A stretch of 11,012 nucleotides of DNA, taken from Bdellovibrio sp. (lineage in GTDB: Bacteria > Bdellovibrionota > Bdellovibrionia > Bdellovibrionales > Bdellovibrionaceae). The translations under genes were made by a program, and so were the position numbers. The notes beneath the pieces are model-generated. The model ran no database searches. It had not been told where the DNA came from and worked only from the letters and a program-made list of their open reading frames with translations. Below, in pieces: positions 1-6,267 of the stretch; position 1 is the stretch's first letter, and the number at the start of each line of letters is the position of its first letter. The stretch lies in the NCBI GenBank assembly GCA_019104905.1, contig JAHRXB010000094.1:1-11012 (forward strand). The letters are read 5' to 3'.

Positions 1-660
1 TTCAAAATCTTCAAAACCCGTTTGACTCTCAAGATCTTTTACGTGACCACTGTAAGCCCATTGCCCCTCCAAAAGGAAATGGACCTTATCAGAAAGCTGT
101 TCAATCTCACTGGTGATATGGGAAATCAGAAGGATCGTTGTCTTTTTGGATCTCTCCGCTAAGATCTTTTTAAAACGAGCGGCAGCCACCGGATCCAATC
201 CCACCGTCGGTTCATCCAGAATAATCAGAGGAACATCAAACATCAAAGTCGCAATCAAAAAACACTTTTGAAAGTTTCCGCCAGAAAGAGCTTTAAGGGG
301 TTTCCCCAACTCCTTGGTAAATTCAAATTCCCGGATCAACGAGTCCTTAAAAGCGGCCTTTTCCCCGCGCAGGTCTTCGATAAAATCAAAAAGTTCTTGA
401 GGCGTGGTATTGCGTGGGGCTTCTGGATGCTGAGGCAACCAAGAGACCTTTTCACGACAGTTCTTCAGAGGAACGCCATCCAGCAACACCTCTCCACTTT
501 GAATATGCACAAGCCCCAACATTGATTTTATTAAAGTCGTCTTACCACATCCATTCGGCCCCAGAATGCCGTGAATCATTCCTTCTTCAAACTTCGCATT
601 GAGCTTGTTTAAGACTGTTTTTTCTCCGTAGGATTTACTGAGGTCAATAATTTCTATCAT
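1..660 (-). CDS. nosF: NosF, ABC transporter ATP-binding protein of the nos cluster (3' end cut by window edge)
   Basis: The minus-strand frame is open for 220 codons from ATG at 660 and runs off the left edge without a stop, so only the C-terminal end is missing. Visible ABC ATPase landmarks in order are Walker A GPNGCGKTT near residues 35-43, a Q-loop LPQHPE near 75-80, a signature LSGGN near 124-128 (Asn in place of the usual Gln), Walker B LIILDEPT near 145-152, a D-loop GLDP, and the H-loop SH near 180-181. NosF is the cytoplasmic ATPase that, with the permease NosY and periplasmic NosD, is needed to mature the catalytic CuZ site of nitrous oxide reductase. Its ATG overlaps the nosD stop in an ATGA, so it is probably translationally coupled. 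The identity as NosF rather than a generic ABC ATPase rests mainly on position after nosD. nosY would be expected next, beyond the window. Confidence 0.9.
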   Translation of the reverse strand, partial: MIEIIDLSKSYGEKTVLNKLNAKFEEGMIHGILGPNGCGKTTLIKSMLGLVHIQSGEVLLDGVPLKNCREKVSWLPQHPEAPRNTTPQELFDFIEDLRGEKAAFKDSLIREFEFTKELGKPLKALSGGNFQKCFLIATLMFDVPLIILDEPTVGLDPVAAARFKKILAERSKKTTILLISHITSEIEQLSDKVHFLLEGQWAYSGHVKDLESQTGFEDFE

Positions 661-1907
661 TTCATGCTCCCAGATGAGTGTTTCATAAGCGGCTCTTGAT
701 CCCGAAGACTCACGGGAGAAAGCGCCGGAAACATCTGTTCTGCCCAGTCCAATAACTTCAAAACAGGTGTGCCGATAAGGAGAATACTTATATTGTATTT
801 TTCCAAAAGATAGGAAGAAAAGCTGGTCGGCTGATAGGGCAAATCCGCAATACCATCTTGATTTAAGTCGACATTTTTATGCTGAGCCCAATAGTTTTGT
901 TTAAATGTATTCAGATTCAATTGAGAGTTCGTCGCCACCTCAAGAGTGTTATCCAAAAATGCATTCCCTTGAAAGACATTACTGTCACAAGAGCTGAGCA
1001 GTCGGACCGCCCAACCATTCTTATCAAAGCGATTGGAATAGAAATTGTTTCTATTCGAACCTTCCATAAAGATCGCAACTGTATTTCTTAAGAACTCATT
1101 TTCTGCAATTTCAGAATCTGTGATGTCTTTAAGAAGAAGGCCAAAAGAAGCCGCCCCCCGGTTGTCTGCATACTCATTATTTAGCATTTTGATTCTTTTT
1201 GAGTACATAACAGCCACGCCCGCGTCATTCTTGCTAAACGTATTATTGCGAAAGGCGTTATCATTGGAAAACATGAAATGCAGTCCGTAGCGATGATTCC
1301 CCGTGATTGTGTTATCGAAGATCTCTCCGATTTGCGCAAACTCAAGATAGATTCCGTCACGATGTCCATGGACGGTGTTCTTCATGATTTTCGAATCAGA
1401 CGTCTTCCACAGATGAATACCGTCACCCAACAAGTCCACGGGGATGGACGTCGTCAAAATCTTATTACCACTCACGATACAATTATTTGAGTTGGCGATC
1501 ATAACGCCGTATTGAGAATCCAAAATCTCGTTTTCGGCAATAATACACCCTGAGGTGTTCGAAATCTTTATCGATGAAAAATCATGATAAGTGCTTTTTC
1601 CCGAACCGATAATTTTTAAGCCTTTGATCGTCGTATTCGGCGCATGAACCGCGATGGTATCACCATCCCCAAGATGATAAATAGTCGCACCCTGCTCACC
1701 AATAAGACTGATGCTTTTGGTGATTTCCAGAGTTTCTTCTTTATAAACTCCGGACTTTACTAAAACCACATCTCCATTCTGCGTCTTTTCAAGGGCGGCC
1801 TTGATCGTCTTAAACTGACATTGATCGCAGACTTCTATCGTGCGATTGTCGGCGAAGGCCGTATTGAAAAAACTCAGAATAGAGATGATAAGGGCGATTT
1901 TAATCAT
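657..1907 (-). CDS. nosD: NosD, periplasmic right-handed beta-helix copper-site maturation protein
   Basis: This is a 416-residue protein with a Sec signal peptide (hydrophobic residues 3-18, likely cut after AFA at 17-19). The rest is a ladder of short beta-helix repeats of the kind 'N.ILDSQYGVMIANSNNC' and 'YGLHFMFSNDN', the CASH/PbH1 architecture of NosD. A typical NosD-like end (YW...DLNQDGIADLPYQP) follows near residues 340-365. Length matches the family's usual 400-450. NosD works in the periplasm with the NosF-NosY ABC transporter to assemble CuZ in NosZ. The start at 1907 sits in an ATGA overlap with the nosL stop and has only a weak ribosome binding site, so translation is probably coupled to nosL. 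A Cys pair C27-D-Q-C30 lies just after the signal cleavage site and could bind copper or form a disulfide; that is inference. The stop overlaps the nosF start. Confidence 0.93.
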   Translation of the reverse strand: MIKIALIISILSFFNTAFADNRTIEVCDQCQFKTIKAALEKTQNGDVVLVKSGVYKEETLEITKSISLIGEQGATIYHLGDGDTIAVHAPNTTIKGLKIIGSGKSTYHDFSSIKISNTSGCIIAENEILDSQYGVMIANSNNCIVSGNKILTTSIPVDLLGDGIHLWKTSDSKIMKNTVHGHRDGIYLEFAQIGEIFDNTITGNHRYGLHFMFSNDNAFRNNTFSKNDAGVAVMYSKRIKMLNNEYADNRGAASFGLLLKDITDSEIAENEFLRNTVAIFMEGSNRNNFYSNRFDKNGWAVRLLSSCDSNVFQGNAFLDNTLEVATNSQLNLNTFKQNYWAQHKNVDLNQDGIADLPYQPTSFSSYLLEKYNISILLIGTPVLKLLDWAEQMFPALSPVSLRDQEPLMKHSSGSMK

Positions 1908-2305
1908 CGCCCGATCTCATCAAGATTCGTTTTTGGCAAACTCATTTCTTTTGAGTAGCCTTGGATACGGGTCCCCATGGGACCATGCATACTCTCGTTT
2001 TTATAAAGCTGGATCTTACTTTGAGGAAGCAACTGCGAGCTTTCAAAGTCGACGAAGTACACTTCTTTAACGTGATCTTTCAATGAATGCCTGGAATCCG
2101 CCAGGCATTCAATGGAATCAAACTTTAAAGTTCTTCCCTCTGTCGTTAGAATCGCGCCCCCATAGCGTTTGTCCGTAATCTGCATCTTGCAGTGATCACA
2201 GTAATCTTTTCCATAGTGAATTTCTTCAACTTTTTGCTCAGTACAACCAAGCAAGAACATAAAGGAAAAGAGCACAACACCGAGAGCTCGAAGCCAGGTT
2301 TTCAT
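1904..2305 (-). CDS. nosL: NosL, copper-binding lipoprotein chaperone
   Basis: This is a 133-residue lipoprotein. The frame is open upstream, but the ATG at 2305 is chosen because it is preceded by GGAGATAAGA at ribosome-binding distance and gives a clean leader: MKTWLRALG, a hydrophobic stretch, and lipobox LLGC with Cys21. The mature part carries the NosL copper motif CDHCKM (Cys36, Cys39, Met41) and a second Cys in SIECLAD. In the family, NosL binds Cu(I) and delivers it to apo-NosZ for CuZ assembly, tethered to a membrane on the periplasmic side. The ribosome binding site overlaps the stop codon of the upstream membrane-protein gene, leaving a 7-base gap, and the nosL stop overlaps the nosD start. 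Membership of the nos operon is therefore clear. Confidence 0.92.
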   Translation of the reverse strand: MKTWLRALGVVLFSFMFLLGCTEQKVEEIHYGKDYCDHCKMQITDKRYGGAILTTEGRTLKFDSIECLADSRHSLKDHVKEVYFVDFESSQLLPQSKIQLYKNESMHGPMGTRIQGYSKEMSLPKTNLDEIGR

Positions 2306-2312
2306 AACGATC

Positions 2313-2882
2313 TTATCTCCACAATTCTCTAGCCTTGACGTATAAAATATAGGCCACGGCAAGGAAAGATACCATCATAAGCCATCCTCCTACCGCCGGG
2401 TAAGAGTAAATCGAAATATTCAGCAATGTCTCACTGCCAAATAAAGGTGGCTGATACGACATCCCCGGAACTTTGATAGGAGCATCGGGACTTAGGTTGT
2501 GCCCATAGTCGTATTCCCATTTCCAAAAGTCATACAGAGCAAATAATGAAAATGCCGAGAAACTCAGGAAATAAAGGCCCACGCTGATAATATGAGGCCA
2601 CAATAGCGCCAAGGCACCCAGGGCCAAAATACCCATAATCAGCTTTGGGAAGTAAACCAACTCTGGAATATCCGAAGGAGAAATCGCCTTCATCCCCACA
2701 TAGTGGTTCAGAATATTAATGTTGTTGAGATCGCCGGAGATCTTGCTCAACCAAATCTGCAAACTCAAACCTTCAGGGTATTGAGGAGCAAAAATCGCGA
2801 TATCCCAAAGAGGCAACACCATCGTTAAGCCCAACAAAATCATACTACCAAGAAGAATAATTCGAATTATTTTATTACTCAT
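2313..2882 (-). CDS. uncharacterised nos-linked integral membrane protein
   Basis: This 189-residue protein lies between nosZ and nosL in the same operon. Four membrane segments are visible, near residues 5-26, 80-95, 98-117 and 163-183. Between the first two lies a loop of about 50 residues with the distinctive strings APQYPEGLSLQIW and NHYVGMK. The last loop holds WKWEYDYGH and a Met/Pro-rich stretch. H60, M64, H128 and M141 are possible metal ligands, but that is only a suggestion. No enzymatic motif is seen. From memory, similar small membrane proteins accompany nosL in nos clusters of Bacteroidetes and other clade II organisms, with no assigned function. Context suggests a role in copper delivery or NosZ maturation, perhaps as a partner of NosL. 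A modest ribosome binding site (GAGGT) precedes ATG at 2882. Its coding status is strong; its function is unknown. Confidence 0.85.
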   Translation of the reverse strand: MSNKIIRIILLGSMILLGLTMVLPLWDIAIFAPQYPEGLSLQIWLSKISGDLNNINILNHYVGMKAISPSDIPELVYFPKLIMGILALGALALLWPHIISVGLYFLSFSAFSLFALYDFWKWEYDYGHNLSPDAPIKVPGMSYQPPLFGSETLLNISIYSYPAVGGWLMMVSFLAVAYILYVKARELWR

Positions 2883-2901
2883 ATATACCTCTAAATTCGA
2901 A

Positions 2902-2923
2902 GGGGCCGATTTTCAACGACCCC
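2902..2923 (-). other. intercistronic hairpin between nosZ and the membrane-protein gene
   Basis: Minus-strand RNA can fold GGGGTCG against CGGCCCC (7 pairs, one G-U) around an 8-base loop, 15 bases after the nosZ stop. No T tract follows on the minus strand, so it is a poor terminator. It could instead protect the 3' end of nosZ mRNA or partly attenuate readthrough, lowering the accessory genes relative to nosZ. The function is inferred. Confidence 0.5.
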
Positions 2924-2937
2924 CTCTGCTTCTCCGT

Positions 2938-4905
2938 TTATTTTCCTTGATTGAATTTTAGCGGAGTTGATGAGCCACCTGCCGATACGCGGATATATCC
3001 TTGCATCTCTTGGTGGAGTGCCGAGCAGAAGTCAGTACAATAGAATGGGTAAACGCCTGGTTTAGAAGGCTCCCACTTAAATGTATTAGTTTCACCTGGC
3101 ATCAATAGAAGTTCTGAAGTATTCGCACCGATGATAGAGAATCCATGCGCGATATCCCAGTCTTGCTCAAGATTGGTGATGTGGAAGTACACAGTGTCAC
3201 CGACTTTGATACCTTCGATATTGTCAGGCATGAAGTGAGAACGGATCGCAGTACCGTAAACGTGAACCACGTTTCCTTCTCTAACAACGCGAGCTTCTTT
3301 TTCAGACTTAGCCACAAATGGATGTTTATTCTCTTCAAGAGTATAAATCTTTTTAACTTTGTCTTTGATCAAATTCGCTTCCAAAGCAACAGCGTAGTGC
3401 GGTTCACCCACAGTTGGGAAATCAAGAAGCATTTCCATCTTCTCGCCAGAAATATCGATCAACTGAGCAGACTGAGGCAACTCAGGTCCTACAGGCAGAT
3501 ATCTGTCTTTGGTGATTTTGTTCATCGCCAAAAGATATTTACCCCAAGGTTGTTTAGATCCGCTTCCAGGAATCATGATATGACCCAAAGAATAGTAAGT
3601 CGGCATACGATCGACGACTTCCCAAGTGCCAAGCTTCCACTTAACAACTTCAGAACTTACGAAACATGAAGTATAGGCATTGCCCTTACCGTCAAACTCT
3701 GTGTGCAAAGGCCCCAAACAAGGCTTCTTCACTTCACCAGCCAAAACAGATTCATAGTCGAGGACCTTCACGCCATCGTAGTCACCAGTGAACTTTTTGT
3801 CTTGGATCGCTTTAACGATTTTGTTGAAGTCATAAGCAGTGATCTGAGCCGCAAGTTTACCACCCGCGATGATGTATTGACCGGAAGGATCAACGTCAGC
3901 ACCGTGAGGAGATTTTGCTACTGGAGCATAGTACAATGCGCCTTCACAATCTCTAACATCCAACATCTTCACTTTGTCGATTGTCGCTGAAGTGACAGTG
4001 TGAGTGCTTTCATTCAACTCATTGTGCACGTGACGACCGTCAACAGTCTTCGCTTTGCCCGCAGCCACGCACTCTTCTGCTTTTTTCCAGTTCACGATGG
4101 CCAACAAGTCCTTATCGTTCTTAGAAGCGTTGATCTCAATAAGAGTCGAAGCTTTTTCAGAGTTGTAAGAAGTCAGGAAGCAATAACCGTGAGACATGCC
4201 TTTACCACAAGAGGCCAAGTCATAGTCGATGCCTGGAACCAAAAGTTGGAAAGCCACTTCCATTTTTTCGTCTTTACCGAACTTAATGAAAGAGATTGTC
4301 CCTTTTACTTCTTCCTTCATTTTATCTAGCGCCACATCCTTGTTCGGAAGAGGGATAGAGAAACGAGTCGATGCAATGAGGTACTCTGTGTTCTCAGTCA
4401 AATAGGGAGAACCATGGTTACCACCAGAGTTTGGAACCTCGATGATTTCTGTTGTCTTGAAAGTCTTCAAATCAATCTTCGCAATACGAGGAGTATTGTT
4501 GGCATTGATATAGGCATAACGGCCATCCACTTTACCATCAGTCAAAGACAACTGAGGATGGTGAGAGTCATCCCAAGGGACGAATCCATGGCTGGTGTTA
4601 AGCATTTTTTTCGTTTCTTCCGTAAATCCATAACCATTTTCTGGATTCACTGAGTAAACAGGAATAACTCTTAAGAGTCGACCCGATGGAAGTCCGTAAA
4701 CAGCAAGCTGTCCACTGAATCCTCCAGAGAGAAATGCGTAAAATTCGTCGTGCTTACCTGGAGCAACATAGACCTTTTCCGCTGCGTTCTTACTGATTGC
4801 CGCTCCCCCTGAGTTAGAGGGTTTCTTTGGCGTACATGCAAACATAGAAGCTGCGAGGCCAATGCCGATTCCGATAGTGACCATAGTTTTGTTGTTAATT
4901 TTCAT
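2938..4905 (-). CDS. nosZ: NosZ, nitrous oxide reductase, clade II type with Sec/lipoprotein-like leader
   Basis: This 655-residue enzyme reduces N2O to N2 outside the cytoplasm. The N-terminal beta-propeller shows the CuZ histidines in the expected places: H115-H116 in DDSHHPQ, H164 in GGNHGSP, H334 in KSPHGAD, H401 in GPLHTEF, probably H442 in LGHIMIPG, and H503 in GEPHYAV. The C-terminal cupredoxin domain carries the CuA site: H587 in DIAHGFS and the motif CTDFCSALHQEM (C623, C627, H631, M634). The leader has no twin-arginine motif. Instead MKINNKTM, a hydrophobic run and MFAC (Cys24) suggest Sec export and possibly a lipid anchor, although Phe at -2 is not ideal. Absence of a Tat signal is a hallmark of clade II NosZ, as opposed to clade I enzymes. 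ATG at 4905 follows a strong AAGGAAGG. It is first gene of the minus-strand nos operon and divergent from a cytochrome c gene. Confidence 0.97.
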   Translation of the reverse strand: MKINNKTMVTIGIGIGLAASMFACTPKKPSNSGGAAISKNAAEKVYVAPGKHDEFYAFLSGGFSGQLAVYGLPSGRLLRVIPVYSVNPENGYGFTEETKKMLNTSHGFVPWDDSHHPQLSLTDGKVDGRYAYINANNTPRIAKIDLKTFKTTEIIEVPNSGGNHGSPYLTENTEYLIASTRFSIPLPNKDVALDKMKEEVKGTISFIKFGKDEKMEVAFQLLVPGIDYDLASCGKGMSHGYCFLTSYNSEKASTLIEINASKNDKDLLAIVNWKKAEECVAAGKAKTVDGRHVHNELNESTHTVTSATIDKVKMLDVRDCEGALYYAPVAKSPHGADVDPSGQYIIAGGKLAAQITAYDFNKIVKAIQDKKFTGDYDGVKVLDYESVLAGEVKKPCLGPLHTEFDGKGNAYTSCFVSSEVVKWKLGTWEVVDRMPTYYSLGHIMIPGSGSKQPWGKYLLAMNKITKDRYLPVGPELPQSAQLIDISGEKMEMLLDFPTVGEPHYAVALEANLIKDKVKKIYTLEENKHPFVAKSEKEARVVREGNVVHVYGTAIRSHFMPDNIEGIKVGDTVYFHITNLEQDWDIAHGFSIIGANTSELLLMPGETNTFKWEPSKPGVYPFYCTDFCSALHQEMQGYIRVSAGGSSTPLKFNQGK

Positions 4906-4917
4906 GGCCCTTCCTTT
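4906..4917 (-). promoter_or_regulatory. strong ribosome binding site of nosZ
   Basis: On the minus strand AAAGGAAGGGCC directly precedes the nosZ ATG. This supports the start at 4905 rather than an internal Met and suggests high translation of the enzyme. Confidence 0.75.
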
Positions 4918-4957
4918 CGTTTTTTTTCAAGGCTGCCATAAATCTTTGTGTCATAAC

Positions 4958-4971
4958 ATGATTTGGATCAC
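4958..4971. promoter_or_regulatory. FNR/CRP-family dyad in the nosZ / cytochrome c divergent region
   Basis: ATGATTTGGATCAC contains TGAT-N4-ATCA, matching 8 of 10 fixed positions of the FNR consensus TTGAT-N4-ATCAA, which is also close to the sites of Dnr/NNR regulators. The centre is 4964.5. For the plus-strand gene, a transcription start near 5004-5006 would put the site at about -40 to -41.5, the class II activator position, with TATATT/TATTCT at 4992-4999 as -10. For nosZ no equally convincing -10 is seen at the matching distance. Control by low oxygen or nitric oxide is inferred. Confidence 0.6.
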
Positions 4972-4991
4972 TTATTTTGGGTGCCCATTAA

Positions 4992-4999
4992 TATATTCT
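4992..4999 (+). promoter_or_regulatory. putative -10 element for the cytochrome c - FAS1 operon
   Basis: TATATTCT contains overlapping -10-like hexamers TATATT and TATTCT. No good -35 hexamer is seen at the usual spacing, which fits an activator-dependent promoter using the dyad centred at 4964.5. Confidence 0.4.
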
Positions 5000-5023
5000 G
5001 TTTTCGTCATAAGGAGAAAAATT

Positions 5024-5479
5024 ATGCAGAAAACTATTATTACGGCTCTCATCATCTTGTCTGCAGTCGCAGGTTGCACAAAAAAAGAGGAGGCAACTAC
5101 GACCTCAACACCGCCAGCAGCAGCGACAGCAACAACCGGCGGTGGAGACATAGGCGTTGGTCCAGTATCTTCAGTTACTCTGGAGGCTGAACTCAAAGCG
5201 GATCTTGTGAAGAATGGTCACGATCTATTCGCAGCGAAATGCGCAGCCTGTCACAAAGTTGATGAGCGGTATGTTGGCCCCGCAATTAAAGGTGTCACTG
5301 AGAGAAGAAAACCTGAGTGGATCATGAATATGATTCTCAATCCTCAGGAAATGACTCAAAAAGATCCTGTCGCGCAGGAGCTTTTGGGTGAATACATGAC
5401 GCAAATGACATTTCAAAACGTAACTCAGGATGAGGCTAGAGCGATTCTTGAGTACTTCAGAAGCATTGACAAAAAATAG
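5024..5479 (+). CDS. lipoprotein class I c-type cytochrome, likely electron donor to NosZ
   Basis: This is a 151-residue protein. Although the frame is open further upstream, ATG at 5024 is chosen because AAGGAG (5011-5016) lies 7 bases before it and a perfect lipoprotein leader follows (lipobox VAGC, Cys18). A 40-residue Thr/Ala/Gly-rich linker leads to one cytochrome c domain: haem site CAACH (C73, C76, H77), a VGPAIKGV stretch, and a C-terminal QMTFQNVTQDEARAILEYFRS region where M128 is the likely sixth haem ligand. The domain resembles small monohaem cytochromes encoded next to clade II nosZ genes, which may carry electrons from the quinol/bc1 pool to the CuA site of NosZ. It is divergent from nosZ across a possible FNR site and is followed after 21 bases by the FAS1 gene. 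Its donor role is inferred from context. Confidence 0.9.
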   Translation: MQKTIITALIILSAVAGCTKKEEATTTSTPPAAATATTGGGDIGVGPVSSVTLEAELKADLVKNGHDLFAAKCAACHKVDERYVGPAIKGVTERRKPEWIMNMILNPQEMTQKDPVAQELLGEYMTQMTFQNVTQDEARAILEYFRSIDKK

Positions 5480-5500
5480 ATAGAAAGAAGGAATTATAAA

Positions 5501-6046
5501 ATGAAAAAGATAGTTGGCTTATTGGTGATTGCAGCTTTGATGAATGGTTGTACCAAGAAAGAGGAAGCTTCTTCTGGTGGTTCTGGCTCTGCTCCAGTTC
5601 CAGGACAAGCCGCCGTGGTTGACGATGTTTCTCAAAAGAATGTCGTTCAAATCGCAGTGGGCTCTAAGGATCACACAACTTTGGTAAAAGCACTTCAAGC
5701 CGCTGAGTTGGTTGACGTTTTAGCGAATCCTGGTCCGTTTACTGTGTTCGCGCCTGTCAACGGAGCTTTTGACAAACTTCCCGCTGGTACAGTGGAAGGT
5801 CTTCTCAAGCCAGAGAAAAAAGAAGCTTTGGCTGACATCCTTCAACACCACGTCTTCGTTGGAATCTTAAAAGAGTCTGACCTAACAGACGGACGAGTTC
5901 TGAATCAAGTTGATTTGAACGATGTCACAATTCACAGAAAAGACGGAAAAGTCTACGTTGATGATGCTTTGATCATTGCGTCCGTTCCTGCGGCAAACGG
6001 CATGATCCATATCATTGATGGCATTCTTCTTCCTAAGAAGAAGTAA
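5501..6046 (+). CDS. lipoprotein with one fasciclin (FAS1) domain
   Basis: This 181-residue protein is co-transcribed with the cytochrome c (21-base gap; AAGGA at 5488-5492, 8 bases before ATG). The leader has lipobox MNGC (Cys17), followed by a Gly/Ser/Pro-rich linker to about residue 40 and then a single FAS1 domain. FAS1 landmarks are TVFAPVNGAFDKLP (81-94, the H1 box), ILQHHV (113-118, the His-containing YH region) and GMIHIIDGILLP (167-178, the H2 box). FAS1 domains usually mediate adhesion or protein-protein contacts, and no catalytic function is known for the fold here. Placement in a nos locus suggests a periplasmic accessory or scaffold for NosZ or its cytochrome. From memory, FAS1 genes occur near nosZ in some Bacteroidetes, which should be verified. 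Residues 17-23 (CTKKEEA) are identical to the start of the mature cytochrome. A strong terminator follows. Confidence 0.88.
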   Translation: MKKIVGLLVIAALMNGCTKKEEASSGGSGSAPVPGQAAVVDDVSQKNVVQIAVGSKDHTTLVKALQAAELVDVLANPGPFTVFAPVNGAFDKLPAGTVEGLLKPEKKEALADILQHHVFVGILKESDLTDGRVLNQVDLNDVTIHRKDGKVYVDDALIIASVPAANGMIHIIDGILLPKKK

Positions 6047-6062
6047 TTGAAAGTACTTTAAG

Positions 6063-6092
6063 AAAAGAGGCTGCCTCGACTCATCCTCTTTT
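6063..6092. other. weak hairpin just after the FAS1 gene
   Basis: AAAAGAGG at 6063-6070 can pair with CCTCTTTT at 6085-6092 across a 14-base loop. A competing short hairpin GAGG-CTG-CCTC (6067-6077) uses the same bases. Neither has a clean T tract on the plus strand. On the minus strand TTTTCTT follows the stem, so it could give weak backup termination of leftward transcription that reaches it. Confidence 0.35.
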
Positions 6093-6101
6093 GTTGTCCC
6101 C

Positions 6102-6134
6102 AAACCCACAGCGGAAACGTTGTGGGTTTTTTTT
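6102..6134 (+). terminator. rho-independent terminator of the cytochrome c - FAS1 operon
   Basis: AAACCCACA (6102-6110) pairs with TGTGGGTTT (6121-6129). The stem is extended inward by GCG/CGT (one G-U) and capped by a GAAA tetraloop, then followed by a run of T ending at 6134. It lies about 55 bases after the FAS1 stop in the right orientation. Confidence 0.9.
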
Positions 6135-6150
6135 AATCTTTTATTTTTTC

Positions 6151-6198
6151 AACTCTCCTCAGCATTACATTGGCCCCAATACAATATCGAGGAGAGTT
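6151..6198. repeat. 48-base imperfect palindrome between two terminators
   Basis: AACTCTCCTC (6151-6160) and GAGGAGAGTT (6189-6198) are perfect inverted arms. Inside, ATT/AAT and ATTGG/CCAAT (6169-6173, 6176-6180) continue the symmetry about the same centre (6174.5), interrupted by small mismatched bulges. There is no T tract, so it is not a standard terminator. It could be a REP-like dispersed element, a protein-binding site or an RNA-protecting fold. Confidence 0.6.
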
Positions 6199-6211
6199 AG
6201 CTTCTAAAAAC

Positions 6212-6245
6212 AAAAACCCCGCCTGTTTCCAGAGCGGGGTTTTTT
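6212..6245 (-). terminator. recA terminator (symmetrical, probably bidirectional)
   Basis: AAAAACCCCGC (6212-6222) pairs with GCGGGGTTTTT (6234-6244) over an 11-base loop. T tracts flank it on both strands; on the minus strand TTTTTGTTTTT follows the stem. It lies 23 bases after the recA stop at 6268 and would also catch any plus-strand readthrough from the FAS1 operon. Confidence 0.88.
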
Positions 6246-6267
6246 ACTAAACTCGAACTAAAAAAGA

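Noticed and set aside
2306..2362. Longer NosL starting at 2362
   Set aside because: It would overlap the preceding membrane-protein gene and bury the lipoprotein leader; the GGAGATAAG before 2305 fits the shorter form.
3145..3669. Long open frame of 174 codons on the plus strand inside nosZ
   Set aside because: It is antisense to the conserved CuA/CuZ coding region of nosZ, has no ribosome binding site or recognisable protein features, and is explained by codon bias of the real gene.
4862..5023. Extended N-terminus for the cytochrome c from ATG at 4862
   Set aside because: The extension overlaps the nosZ coding start and the shared regulatory region; the start at 5024 has a strong Shine-Dalgarno and a perfect lipoprotein leader.
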